Source of the DNA: Candidatus Altimarinota bacterium
GTDB taxonomy: Bacteria > Patescibacteriota > Gracilibacteria > UBA4473
Direction: 5' to 3'
NCBI GenBank assembly: GCA_027028725.1
Contig: JALVIB010000094.1
Span: 1-18,683 of the forward strand
Length of the DNA: 18,683 bases
How positions within the stretch are numbered: the stretch's first letter is position 1; each line of letters begins with the position of its first letter. A program made the translations under genes and the position numbers. The notes beneath the pieces are model-generated. The model saw only the letters and a program-made list of their open reading frames with translations. It had not been told where the DNA came from and made no database searches. Shown one piece after another: positions 13,709-18,683 of the stretch.

Positions 13709-13725
13709 AAAATTTCGCGGGATTT
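13709..13725 (+). repeat. Dispersed motif between divergent murD and the membrane-protein gene
   Basis: AAAATTTCGCGGGATTT lies 17 bp upstream of the murD start. On the minus strand it is immediately followed by TATGAT (13701-13706), a possible -10 for murD, so the motif would fill the promoter spacer. That promoter is weakly supported. Confidence 0.7.
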
Positions 13726-13769
13726 CTAGTTATTGATTTTTAGAAAAAATCTTTTGATTGAATATTTTT

Positions 13770-13775
13770 TATAAT
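13770..13775 (+). promoter_or_regulatory. Possible -10 box of the hypothetical membrane-protein gene
   Basis: TATAAT ends 14 bp before ATG 13790, a short leader as seen for other genes here. No -35 box is properly spaced. Confidence 0.35.
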
Positions 13776-13789
13776 TTAAAATACAAAAG

Positions 13790-14266
13790 ATGTTAGACTC
13801 TCTAAATTTTCCGATTTACAATTCAGATAAAATTCAAGCTAAAGAAGCTGTTAAGGCTCGAATTGAAAAGGTTTTGGATAAAAAAGAAACAATATTACAG
13901 GATTTTAATGATAAAGCTTTGGGAGAATTTTCAAGCATAATTGTCATAGGGTTATTGGCTGATACTATGGGATTATCTAAAGAAATGTCTTGGGAAAGCT
14001 TTAAGGGAACTATGCTCTCTACTATTATAGCCACTTATTGGCTAGTATTCAGATATGTTAAAAAGAATGTTCAGGCGATAATTTTAGAGAAAAAAGAGAA
14101 AAAACTACGAAAAAAACTAGACGAACTACTAAAAGAAGTGCCTGATGTGTTGAGTGAAAAAATTCCCGCGAAAACAGAAAAATCTCCTACAAAAAACCAA
14201 TCCCCAAAAATAATCAGATTGAATCCTAATCACACAACCAAACTGGCTTCTCGTTTAATTCGCTAA
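13790..14266 (+). CDS. Hypothetical small membrane protein
   Basis: A 158-residue protein that I do not recognise. An amphipathic N-terminal region (residues 15-45) is followed by two hydrophobic segments, about 46-62 (EFSSIIVIGLLADTMG) and 73-91 (GTMLSTIIATYWLVFRYV). Then comes a Lys/Glu-rich probable coiled coil (92-117) and a basic Pro/Ser/Lys tail. A dispersed motif copy (14157-14175) encodes KIPAKTE at the start of that tail. Its last 41 bp overlap the 3' end of porA on the other strand, so the final residues of both are encoded by the same DNA. Codon use is AT-rich like the neighbours. Confidence 0.65.
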   Translation: MLDSLNFPIYNSDKIQAKEAVKARIEKVLDKKETILQDFNDKALGEFSSIIVIGLLADTMGLSKEMSWESFKGTMLSTIIATYWLVFRYVKKNVQAIILEKKEKKLRKKLDELLKEVPDVLSEKIPAKTEKSPTKNQSPKIIRLNPNHTTKLASRLIR

Positions 14267-15386
14267 AATTTTCTGCAATTTCAACTAATTTATCACTTGG
14301 TGTTTCGTGTGAACCTAGTCCGTAAATGACATTTTTAATTTGCGGACGATTTTTTTCGTTTTCAAAAACAGAAAAAACTGCTTCGGCTAGCGGTGAATAT
14401 TTCGCTCCAGCTGGATAAACTCGATCAAGAACAATGATTTTTTTCGCGGGATTTAACGCTTCTCGTAAATCAGTTTCCGGTAATGGTCGAAAAAGTCGCG
14501 GATTAACAATCCCCGCTTTAATCCCCTTCTCGCGAAGTTTTTTAATCGCCACTTCCAAAGTTCCGATAACACTTCCCAAGGCCACAAAAACGATTTCCGC
14601 ATCGTCAGTCGCGATTTCTTCAATAACTTTATATTCTCGCCCGGAAAATCCCGCGAAATTTTTAAAAACTTTCTTCGTTTGCTCCACAGCATTTTCTAAA
14701 CCTTCCAATTGCTCTTTTTTATGATTCATAAAATAGGCAGGGCGATCAAAATTCCCGTAAGCAACAGGATTTTCGATGTCTAGTAAAGGGTTTTTCTGTA
14801 AAGTTTCACCAATAAATTTCGCGGCTTTTTCGTCGCTCAGAAGCTCTACCGGCATTTGCGTATGTGTAGTGTGAAAGCAATCCATTGCCATCATAATTGG
14901 CGTGCGGACATTTTCGGCTTCGGCAATCGGGAATCCACAAAGCGTGAAATCGTAGGCTTCTTGGGGGTTTTTCGCGAAAAGCTGAATCCAACCAGCGTCC
15001 CGAACGCCCATAATATCCGAATGTCCGCAGTGAATTGATAACGGCGCTCCGACTTCGCGGTTTCCGTTTACTAGTAAAATTGGCAAACGCATTCCTGACG
15101 CGTTCCACAAAACTTCGCTCATCAAAATTAGTCCCTGACTAGCGGTCGCGGTAACCGCGCGTCCGCCTGCGGCGGCCGCTCCCACGCAAATTGATAAAGC
15201 GGCGTGTTCTGATTCCGCACAAACATATTCCGAATCAATTACTCCATCCGCAACATATTTAGAAAAAGCGCTCCCCACATAACTCGTCGGCGTAATCGGA
15301 TAAAATCCAAAAACATCCGGATTTATTTGGCGCATTGCTTCAGCAACAGCAGTGTTTCCATTGATACTGCGGAGATCTTTAGTCAT
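14226..15386 (-). CDS. porA: Pyruvate:ferredoxin oxidoreductase, alpha subunit
   Basis: A 386-residue subunit of the thiamine-dependent enzyme that converts pyruvate and CoA to acetyl-CoA, CO2 and reduced ferredoxin. The pyrimidine-binding domain is clear: YPITPTSYVGSAFSKYV (29-45), ESEHAALSICVGAAAAGGRA (58-77) and TATASQGLILMSEVLWNASG (79-98). The following GNREVGAPLSIHCGHSDIMG and the C-terminal IVNPRLFRPLP, VLDRVYPAG match PorA rather than 2-oxoglutarate homologues, though substrate specificity is inferred. Motif copies at 14438 and 14645 encode LNPAKK and NFAGF. The beta, gamma and delta partners are not adjacent: the next gene downstream is convergent and the upstream one divergent. Confidence 0.9.
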   Translation of the reverse strand: MTKDLRSINGNTAVAEAMRQINPDVFGFYPITPTSYVGSAFSKYVADGVIDSEYVCAESEHAALSICVGAAAAGGRAVTATASQGLILMSEVLWNASGMRLPILLVNGNREVGAPLSIHCGHSDIMGVRDAGWIQLFAKNPQEAYDFTLCGFPIAEAENVRTPIMMAMDCFHTTHTQMPVELLSDEKAAKFIGETLQKNPLLDIENPVAYGNFDRPAYFMNHKKEQLEGLENAVEQTKKVFKNFAGFSGREYKVIEEIATDDAEIVFVALGSVIGTLEVAIKKLREKGIKAGIVNPRLFRPLPETDLREALNPAKKIIVLDRVYPAGAKYSPLAEAVFSVFENEKNRPQIKNVIYGLGSHETPSDKLVEIAENFSELNEKPVWLCD

Positions 15387-15395
15387 TTTTTAAGG

Positions 15396-15438
15396 AAAAT
15401 TTCGCGGGAATTATAAACGAATAAAAAGGTAGAGACAA
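15396..15438 (-). promoter_or_regulatory. Promoter of porA built from a REP and the dispersed motif
   Basis: On the minus strand TTGTCT (15433-15438), a 17-bp spacer and TATAAT (15410-15415), then the motif to 15396. The -35 box is part of REP element R7; the 5' leader is mostly the motif. ATG is at 15386. Confidence 0.6.
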
Positions 15439-15450
15439 ATTGCAATTTGT
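15429..15450 (+). repeat. GTAG-headed REP palindrome R7
   Basis: GTAGAGACAAATTGCAATTT plus GT: the R1 family with a degenerate right foot. A dispersed motif copy (15456-15475) follows six bases later. Confidence 0.75.
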
Positions 15451-15479
15451 TTATGAAAATTTCGCGGGATTTTTTATTT

Positions 15480-15514
15480 CCCCCCTGACAAGGGGGGCTA
15501 GGGGGGGTGTTTTT
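15480..15514 (+). repeat. C/G hairpin repeat with tail (C5)
   Basis: CCCCCCTGACAAGGGGGG is followed by CTAGGGGGGGTGTTTTT, with a partial dispersed motif (AAAAATTTCGCGAAAAAA) right after. The 207-bp spacer 15387-15593 thus consists mostly of repeats. Confidence 0.8.
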
Positions 15515-15537
15515 AAAAATTTCGCGAAAAAAAAAGT

Positions 15538-15566
15538 TTGTAAAATTCCCAGAGCACCATTAAAAT
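15538..15566 (+). promoter_or_regulatory. Candidate promoter of the FN3 protein gene
   Basis: TTGTAA (15538-15543), a 17-bp spacer and TAAAAT (15561-15566). The leader to ATG 15594 would be about 20 nt. Other A/T-rich matches nearby make it uncertain. Confidence 0.4.
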
Positions 15567-15593
15567 TAAATAGATTAAATAAAATCAAGACAA

Positions 15594-16535
15594 ATGAATA
15601 TAAAATTACTGGCAAAAATTCCGCGAAATTTTCTAATATTCGCTTTATCTATCGGAGTTTGTGGTATGGCTTTTGCTGCAACTCCCCCATCTCAGGTAAC
15701 TGGCGTGAAAGCGGAATTAGTTGGAGATAATTCTGTTTTATTGTCTTGGGATGAGGCAACTTCTGAAGAAGGAGTAATTACTGGATATCGCATTTATTAT
15801 GGAACTCATTCTGTTCAAAAGGAAGGGGAAGTCTATGATGACGAGATTCAAGTAACCGGCGATCGAACTTCTTATCCAATTGAAAATTTGGATTACGGAA
15901 AAACTTATTATTTCGCAGTAACTGCTGAAGATGATGAACTAAACCAATCTCTAAATTATTCTGAAGAAGTTTCTGTGGAAATTCCTGCGAAACCCGAAGA
16001 AGAAACTACGACCGAACCAGAAGAAACTGAAACGCCTGCGCAAGAAACCGAACAACCGACAGCAACTACTCAACAGCCGGAACAAGCCGAACCACAACAA
16101 ATTCCCGAAACAACTGAACCAGAAAAACCAGCTGCTCCAGTAATTGACATCACTGCACCAGTTGACGCGACAAATTTGGTTGTGGATAAATCTGATTTGA
16201 AAGATCACAGCACAGTAACGATTCGTTGGAAAAAATCCGCGGATTTAGATGGCGATGTGACTGACCAAATGTTTTTTGTTAAAAAAGGAAATGGAAATTG
16301 GGACAACGGATATTCTATCGGAAAAGATTTGGAAGAAATGGTTTTTGATGTGCAAAAAAACAAAGATTATCAAATTAAAATTGTAACACTCGATAAAGAC
16401 GGAAATCGCTCTAATGGAGCAACCGCTACTTTTTCTACTGAAACTTTAGCAACCAGTGGACCAGGAATGATTATCCCTTTTGCAATCGCCGCGATCGTGA
16501 TGTTTTTCTTCCTTTCTTTCAAACGCCGGTCTTAA
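15594..16535 (+). CDS. Membrane-anchored surface protein with two FN3 domains
   Basis: A 313-residue exported protein. A signal peptide covers residues 1-28 (FLIFALSIGVCGMAFA, cleavage before ATPP). A first fibronectin type III domain spans about 32-130 (PPSQVTGVKAELVGDNSVLL, YRIYYGTHS, YYFAVTAEDD). A linker rich in Thr, Pro, Glu and Gln (131-180) follows, then a second FN3-like domain (183-282). A C-terminal transmembrane helix (IIPFAIAAIVMFFFLSF, 291-308) and KRRS form a stop-transfer anchor. Such proteins usually mediate surface contacts; a partner cannot be named. A one-base-short motif variant (15614-15632) encodes KIPRNF in the signal peptide's basic region. The spacer to the next gene is a complete motif copy. 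Confidence 0.85.
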   Translation: MNIKLLAKIPRNFLIFALSIGVCGMAFAATPPSQVTGVKAELVGDNSVLLSWDEATSEEGVITGYRIYYGTHSVQKEGEVYDDEIQVTGDRTSYPIENLDYGKTYYFAVTAEDDELNQSLNYSEEVSVEIPAKPEEETTTEPEETETPAQETEQPTATTQQPEQAEPQQIPETTEPEKPAAPVIDITAPVDATNLVVDKSDLKDHSTVTIRWKKSADLDGDVTDQMFFVKKGNGNWDNGYSIGKDLEEMVFDVQKNKDYQIKIVTLDKDGNRSNGATATFSTETLATSGPGMIIPFAIAAIVMFFFLSFKRRS

Positions 16536-16552
16536 AATCCCGCGAAATTTTA
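16534..16552 (+). repeat. Dispersed motif forming the whole intergenic spacer
   Basis: AAAATCCCGCGAAATTTTA uses two bases of the upstream stop codon, fills the 17 bp between the genes and touches the ATG at 16553. It leaves no room for a Shine-Dalgarno sequence. Confidence 0.95.
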
Positions 16553-17278
16553 ATGTCCACACCGCCTAAACCAATTCGTCTTCAAAAATTTCTCTCACAG
16601 CAAGGAGTTTGTTCAAGGCGTACTGCTGAAGAGCTTATTTTCGCGGGAAAAGTTTTTGTTAATGGCAAACCGGCACATATCGGGCAAAAGGTTTTTGGAA
16701 CGGAAGAAATTATCGTTGATGGAAAAAGAGTAAAAATACTCAATGAAAAACCGGTTTTAATTGCTTGGAATAAACCAATCGGGGTAGAAGTTACTTTCCA
16801 AAAGCATCCCCCTTCCAAGGGGGAATCAAAGGGGGTTAAAACAATGAACGATTTTAATTTCGGTATAAAAAAGCCAATTACGGTCGGTCGTTTAGATAAG
16901 GATTCGCACGGACTTTTGTTGATAACTAATGACGGAAATCTCGCGAATTTTCTCGCGCATCCGAAATTTAATCATGAAAAGGAGTATATTGTGAAAGTTC
17001 ACCGCAACCTAACGCCGTTGGATTTGGAAAAATTGAGCAACGGAAGCATTTTGTTGGGCAATAAAAAAGCTCTGCCTTGTAAAGTGGAAAAACTAAAATC
17101 CCGCGAATTTAAGATTATTTTGACCGAAGGTCGTAACCGCCAAATCCGCAAAATGTGTGAAGCCTGCGGATTGCAGGTGAAAGATTTATTACGCACAAAA
17201 TTTAATGATATTGAGTTAGGAGCCCTAAAAGAAGGAAAATTTCGTGAGGTAAAAGCCCCTTTGTCACCTTATCAGTAA
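16553..17278 (+). CDS. RsuA/RluB-family pseudouridine synthase with an in-frame repeat
   Basis: A 241-residue enzyme isomerising uridine in rRNA (16S or 23S). An S4 RNA-binding domain (residues 9-62: RLQKFLSQQGVCSRRTAEEL, VFVNGKPAHIG) precedes the catalytic domain with VGRLDKDSHGLLLITNDG (111-128, catalytic D115), KEYIVKVH and EGRNRQIRKMCEACG. An 11-residue insertion PPSKGESKGVK (86-96) is encoded exactly by C-family repeat C6. Motif copies at 16637 and 17096 encode IFAGK and KSREFK. The ATG directly follows a motif copy with no Shine-Dalgarno sequence, so translation may depend on coupling to the FN3 gene. RsuA, RluB, RluE and RluF cannot be told apart here. Confidence 0.92.
   Translation: MSTPPKPIRLQKFLSQQGVCSRRTAEELIFAGKVFVNGKPAHIGQKVFGTEEIIVDGKRVKILNEKPVLIAWNKPIGVEVTFQKHPPSKGESKGVKTMNDFNFGIKKPITVGRLDKDSHGLLLITNDGNLANFLAHPKFNHEKEYIVKVHRNLTPLDLEKLSNGSILLGNKKALPCKVEKLKSREFKIILTEGRNRQIRKMCEACGLQVKDLLRTKFNDIELGALKEGKFREVKAPLSPYQ
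16808..16840 (+). repeat. C/G hairpin repeat with tail (C6), inside the pseudouridine synthase gene
   Basis: CCCCCTTCCAAGGGGG is followed by AATCAAAGGGGGTTAAA. The length is 33 bp, exactly 11 codons. It is nearly identical to the intergenic copy C3 at 8249-8280. Confidence 0.9.
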
Positions 17279-17318
17279 AAATTTCGCGGGATTTTTATTA
17301 TCAAAAAACAAGGAGTCT

Positions 17319-17355
17319 CCCTCTCCTCCTAGGAGAGGGCGGGGGTGAGGTTTTT
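17319..17355 (+). repeat. C/G hairpin repeat with tail (C7)
   Basis: CCCTCTCCTCCTAGGAGAGGG is a perfect stem followed by CGGGGGTGAGGTTTTT. The T-run could make it act as a terminator for the FN3-pseudouridine synthase pair. Dispersed motif copies lie on both sides (17277 and 17391). Confidence 0.75.
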
Positions 17356-17415
17356 CCCCTATTGATTATAAAGTTTTGAAATTAATTTCTAAAAATCCCG
17401 CGAAATTTTATCTCG

Positions 17416-17444
17416 TTGACTACAAAACTCAGAATCTCTAAACT
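17416..17444 (+). promoter_or_regulatory. Promoter of the yebC-family gene
   Basis: TTGACT (17416-17421), a 17-bp spacer and TAAACT (17439-17444). A start near 17451 leaves about 20 nt to ATG 17471. A motif copy ends six bases before the -35. Confidence 0.6.
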
Positions 17445-17470
17445 ACTGCTGATTTTTAAAATACTTAAAC

Positions 17471-18208
17471 ATGTCCGGACACAGTAAATGGCACTCAATT
17501 AAACACAAAAAAGGCGCAAACGACGCCAAACGCGGTAAAATTTTGAATAAACACTCCAAGATTTTGATGGTGGTGGGGCGAAACGATCCTAATCCGGAAA
17601 CAAACGCTAGTTTGCGTGTGGCAATCGCCAATGCCAAAGCGGACAATGTTCCGAACGACAATATTTCGCGGATTTTAAAGAAACTTTCAGGAGACGGCAA
17701 AGATGCGACAACTTACTCGGAATTGGTTTACGAAGGATTTGGACCGGAGGGAATTCCGTTTGTAATCACAGCTCTTTCTGATAATGTTAACCGGACTTTT
17801 CCCGCGGTCAAAACCGCTTTTTCCAAGAACGGTGGAACTTTGGGGAGCTCCGGATCAGTGATGTTTATGTTTGACCATTTAGGGATTATTAAAATCAAAA
17901 ATGGCGATAAAAGTGAAGACGAACTTTTTGAAATTGCGATTGAAGCAGGGGCTGATGATTTTAATTATGATACCGAAGGTGAGAGCGAAATAATCACCAA
18001 ATTCGCGAATTTAGGAACTGTGGCAAAGGCGTTGGAAGGGAAAATAGAGGTTGTCAAATCCGCTCCTGAATACCGCGCCAAAGATCCGAAAATTATTTCT
18101 GATGCCAAAACTTTAGCGAAAGTGGAAAAATTCATTGAAGCCATTGAAGAAGTTGACGATGTTGACGATGTCTTCGGCGGATTCGATGTCAGTGACGATT
18201 TGGTGTAA
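17471..18208 (+). CDS. yebC: YebC/TACO1-family protein
   Basis: A 245-residue cytosolic protein of the YebC/PmpR family, long annotated as a transcription regulator and more recently linked to translation of proline-rich stretches. The N-terminus MSGHSKWHSIKHKKGANDAK is diagnostic, followed by NASLRVAIANAKADNVPNDN, YEGFGPEGIPFVITALSDN and NGGTLGSSGSVMFMFDHLG. The C-terminal domain 2 includes EIAIEAGADDF and ends in an acidic tail. Start and length are standard. It has its own promoter, and a complete dispersed motif (18207-18226) begins at the stop codon. A motif variant lacking one G (17661-17677) encodes NISRIL. Confidence 0.96.
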   Translation: MSGHSKWHSIKHKKGANDAKRGKILNKHSKILMVVGRNDPNPETNASLRVAIANAKADNVPNDNISRILKKLSGDGKDATTYSELVYEGFGPEGIPFVITALSDNVNRTFPAVKTAFSKNGGTLGSSGSVMFMFDHLGIIKIKNGDKSEDELFEIAIEAGADDFNYDTEGESEIITKFANLGTVAKALEGKIEVVKSAPEYRAKDPKIISDAKTLAKVEKFIEAIEEVDDVDDVFGGFDVSDDLV

Positions 18209-18245
18209 AAATTTCGCGGGATTTTTCACGGAAGAAGTTTTGGGA

Positions 18246-18276
18246 TAGTTAATAGTTAAAAGTTAATAGTTAATAA
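18246..18276 (+). repeat. Short AT-rich tandem repeat
   Basis: AGTTAATAGTTAAAAGTTAA and TAGTTAATAA: irregular repeats of a 7-8 base unit GTTAATA. They lie in the gene-free stretch 18209-18525, which also holds a motif copy, R8, R9 and the left part of an insertion sequence. Confidence 0.6.
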
Positions 18277-18343
18277 TTTAGGACAGCTTAAAAGCTAAAA
18301 AGTCAAAGAGATAAAGGGAAAATAGTTCACAAAATAATAAATA

Positions 18344-18370
18344 GTAGGGGACGGCTTGAAACCGTCCCTA
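18344..18370 (+). repeat. GTAG-headed REP palindrome R8
   Basis: GTAG is followed by GGGACGGCTTGAAACCGTCC and CTA, an 8-bp stem with a five-base loop. Confidence 0.75.
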
Positions 18371-18391
18371 ATTAAAATAATTACTTTTTTT

Positions 18392-18415
18392 GTAGGCGCG
18401 GTCGCGTGACCGCGC
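18392..18415 (+). repeat. GTAG-headed REP palindrome R9
   Basis: GTAG is followed by GCGCGGTCGCGTGACCGCGC. Identical over 24 bp to R2 in the opposite orientation. Confidence 0.8.
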
Positions 18416-18435
18416 TTTCTGAAATATGAAAAAAT

Positions 18436-18683
18436 GGCAGGTGTAACTTTTTGGGTGCGTAAAAATGGAGTATTTATGCATGAATAGTAGGATAAAGGGG
18501 AAATATTTATAACCCCAAATAAAAAATGAGTAAAAAATGCCCTAAATGCGGAAATAAAAAAGTTCAAAAAAAAAGGAAAAAGGAAACAAATTCAGAGATA
18601 TTTTTGTAAAAATTGTCGAAAATCATTTTCTTCAAAAAGAAGGAAATCAACTAAACTTTGGGATGAGTATGCAGGAGGAAAAC
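18436..18683 (+). mobile_element. Left part of an insertion sequence, cut by the window end
   Basis: GGCAGGTGTAACTTTTTGGG (from 18436) looks like a terminal inverted repeat, followed about 90 bp later by a transposase start. The left boundary is a guess because the right end lies outside the window. It abuts REP elements R8 and R9. Confidence 0.5.
18526..18683 (+). CDS. Transposase N-terminus with zinc ribbon, frame change at an A9 run
   Basis: ATG 18526 opens MSKKCPKCGNKKVQKK, which ends in frame at TAA 18607-18609. One base on, past a run of nine A (18566-18574), the frame continues as GKRKQIQRYFCKNC, then RKSFSSKRR and LWDEYAGG to the window end. CPKCG plus CKNC make a four-cysteine zinc ribbon, followed by the RKSF and LW-EY-GG segments of IS1/IS1595-type (ISXO2-like) transposases. 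The frame change needs one A fewer, or slippage on the A run, as some IS elements use for expression. It may instead be an inactivating mutation. The partial length prevents a firm family call. Confidence 0.6.

Larger units (their letters stand above)
141..18226. repeat. Dispersed 18-bp motif family (about 41 copies)
   Basis: Consensus AAAATTTCGCGGGATTTT or its reverse complement; the core TCGCGGGA is strict. Copies by core-containing segment: 141, 547, 1846, 3710, 4351, 4603, 5404, 5539, 5663, 5705, 6305, 7612, 7914, 8228, 8474, 9292, 9372, 10022, 10314, 10962, 11161, 11733, 12258, 12536, 12767, 12919, 13012, 13474, 13547, 13709, 14157, 14438, 14645, 15396, 15456, 16534, 16637, 17096, 17277, 17391 and 18207 (start positions). 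Near-copies with one changed or missing base occur at 4121, 7036, 7279, 7424, 13662, 15614 and 17661. About 24 copies are inside genes and 17 outside. Orientation on the plus strand is balanced (about 19 to 22). The arms AAAAT/ATTTT and centre CGCG are dyad-symmetric; the CC/AA pairs break the symmetry. Counts were made by eye. Confidence 0.95.

Noticed and set aside
15440..15730. Open frame ahead of the FN3 gene
   Set aside because: It is composed of repeats (R7, C5, motif copies) and overlaps the FN3 signal peptide in another frame.
141..18226. CRISPR array or tandem repeat explanation of the motif
   Set aside because: Copies are dispersed with irregular spacing, on both strands and inside conserved genes.
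141..18226. Chi- or KOPS-like polar chromosome signal
   Set aside because: Such signals are strand-biased; here orientation is about equal, at least in this window.

Overview
The window looks like chromosomal sequence from a Candidate Phyla Radiation (Patescibacteria)-like bacterium. I infer this from low GC content, short compact genes with 1-bp overlaps, solitary type IV pilin genes, an anchored FN3 protein, and a gene set of ribosomal proteins, Xer, MurD, YebC and PorA without surrounding pathway operons. Every gene reads full length with the standard code, so the UGA=Gly code of Gracilibacteria and Absconditabacteria does not apply. The phylum cannot be fixed from this window.

Layout. 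Bases 1-140 hold three GTAG-headed palindromes. From 180 to 4350 is one translation operon with a strong promoter and a terminator: infA-rpmJ-rpsM-rpsK-rpsD-rpoA-rplQ-rplM-rpsI. From 4351 to about 18230 the gene order is mixed: a GNAT acetyltransferase and a Xer recombinase (-), a hypothetical coiled-coil protein (+), an MFS-like transporter (-), a LamG-bearing pilin (-), fructose-1,6-bisphosphatase and uracil-DNA glycosylase (-), a Fur-family regulator and a GspG-like pilin (+), MurD (-), a hypothetical membrane protein (+), the PorA subunit of pyruvate:ferredoxin oxidoreductase (-), an FN3 surface protein, an RsuA/RluB-type pseudouridine synthase and YebC (+). The window ends in a repeat-rich spacer and the start of an insertion sequence.

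The main finding is not a gene. An 18-bp near-palindrome, AAAATTTCGCGGGATTTT (core TCGCGGGA), occurs about 41 times by hand count, roughly once per 450 bp. It is on both strands equally, in intergenic DNA and inside genes. Inside genes it is read in all six possible frames, giving recurrent peptides such as FAGF, NPAK, IPRNF, SREF, FRG and SRD. It sits at the prepilin cleavage site of both pilins, makes up whole intergenic spacers, and directly follows the -10 boxes of fbp and porA. This behaves like a genome-wide DNA address tag, comparable to cyanobacterial HIP1 or to DNA uptake sequences.

On top of it lie at least three other short repeat families: GTAG-headed REP palindromes, C5/G5 hairpins with a GGGGGTT-type tail, and a CGCCGCGCCCCGC...GCGGTGG element. 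Several copies have entered ung, murD and the pseudouridine synthase gene in frame, adding peptide insertions without breaking the proteins.
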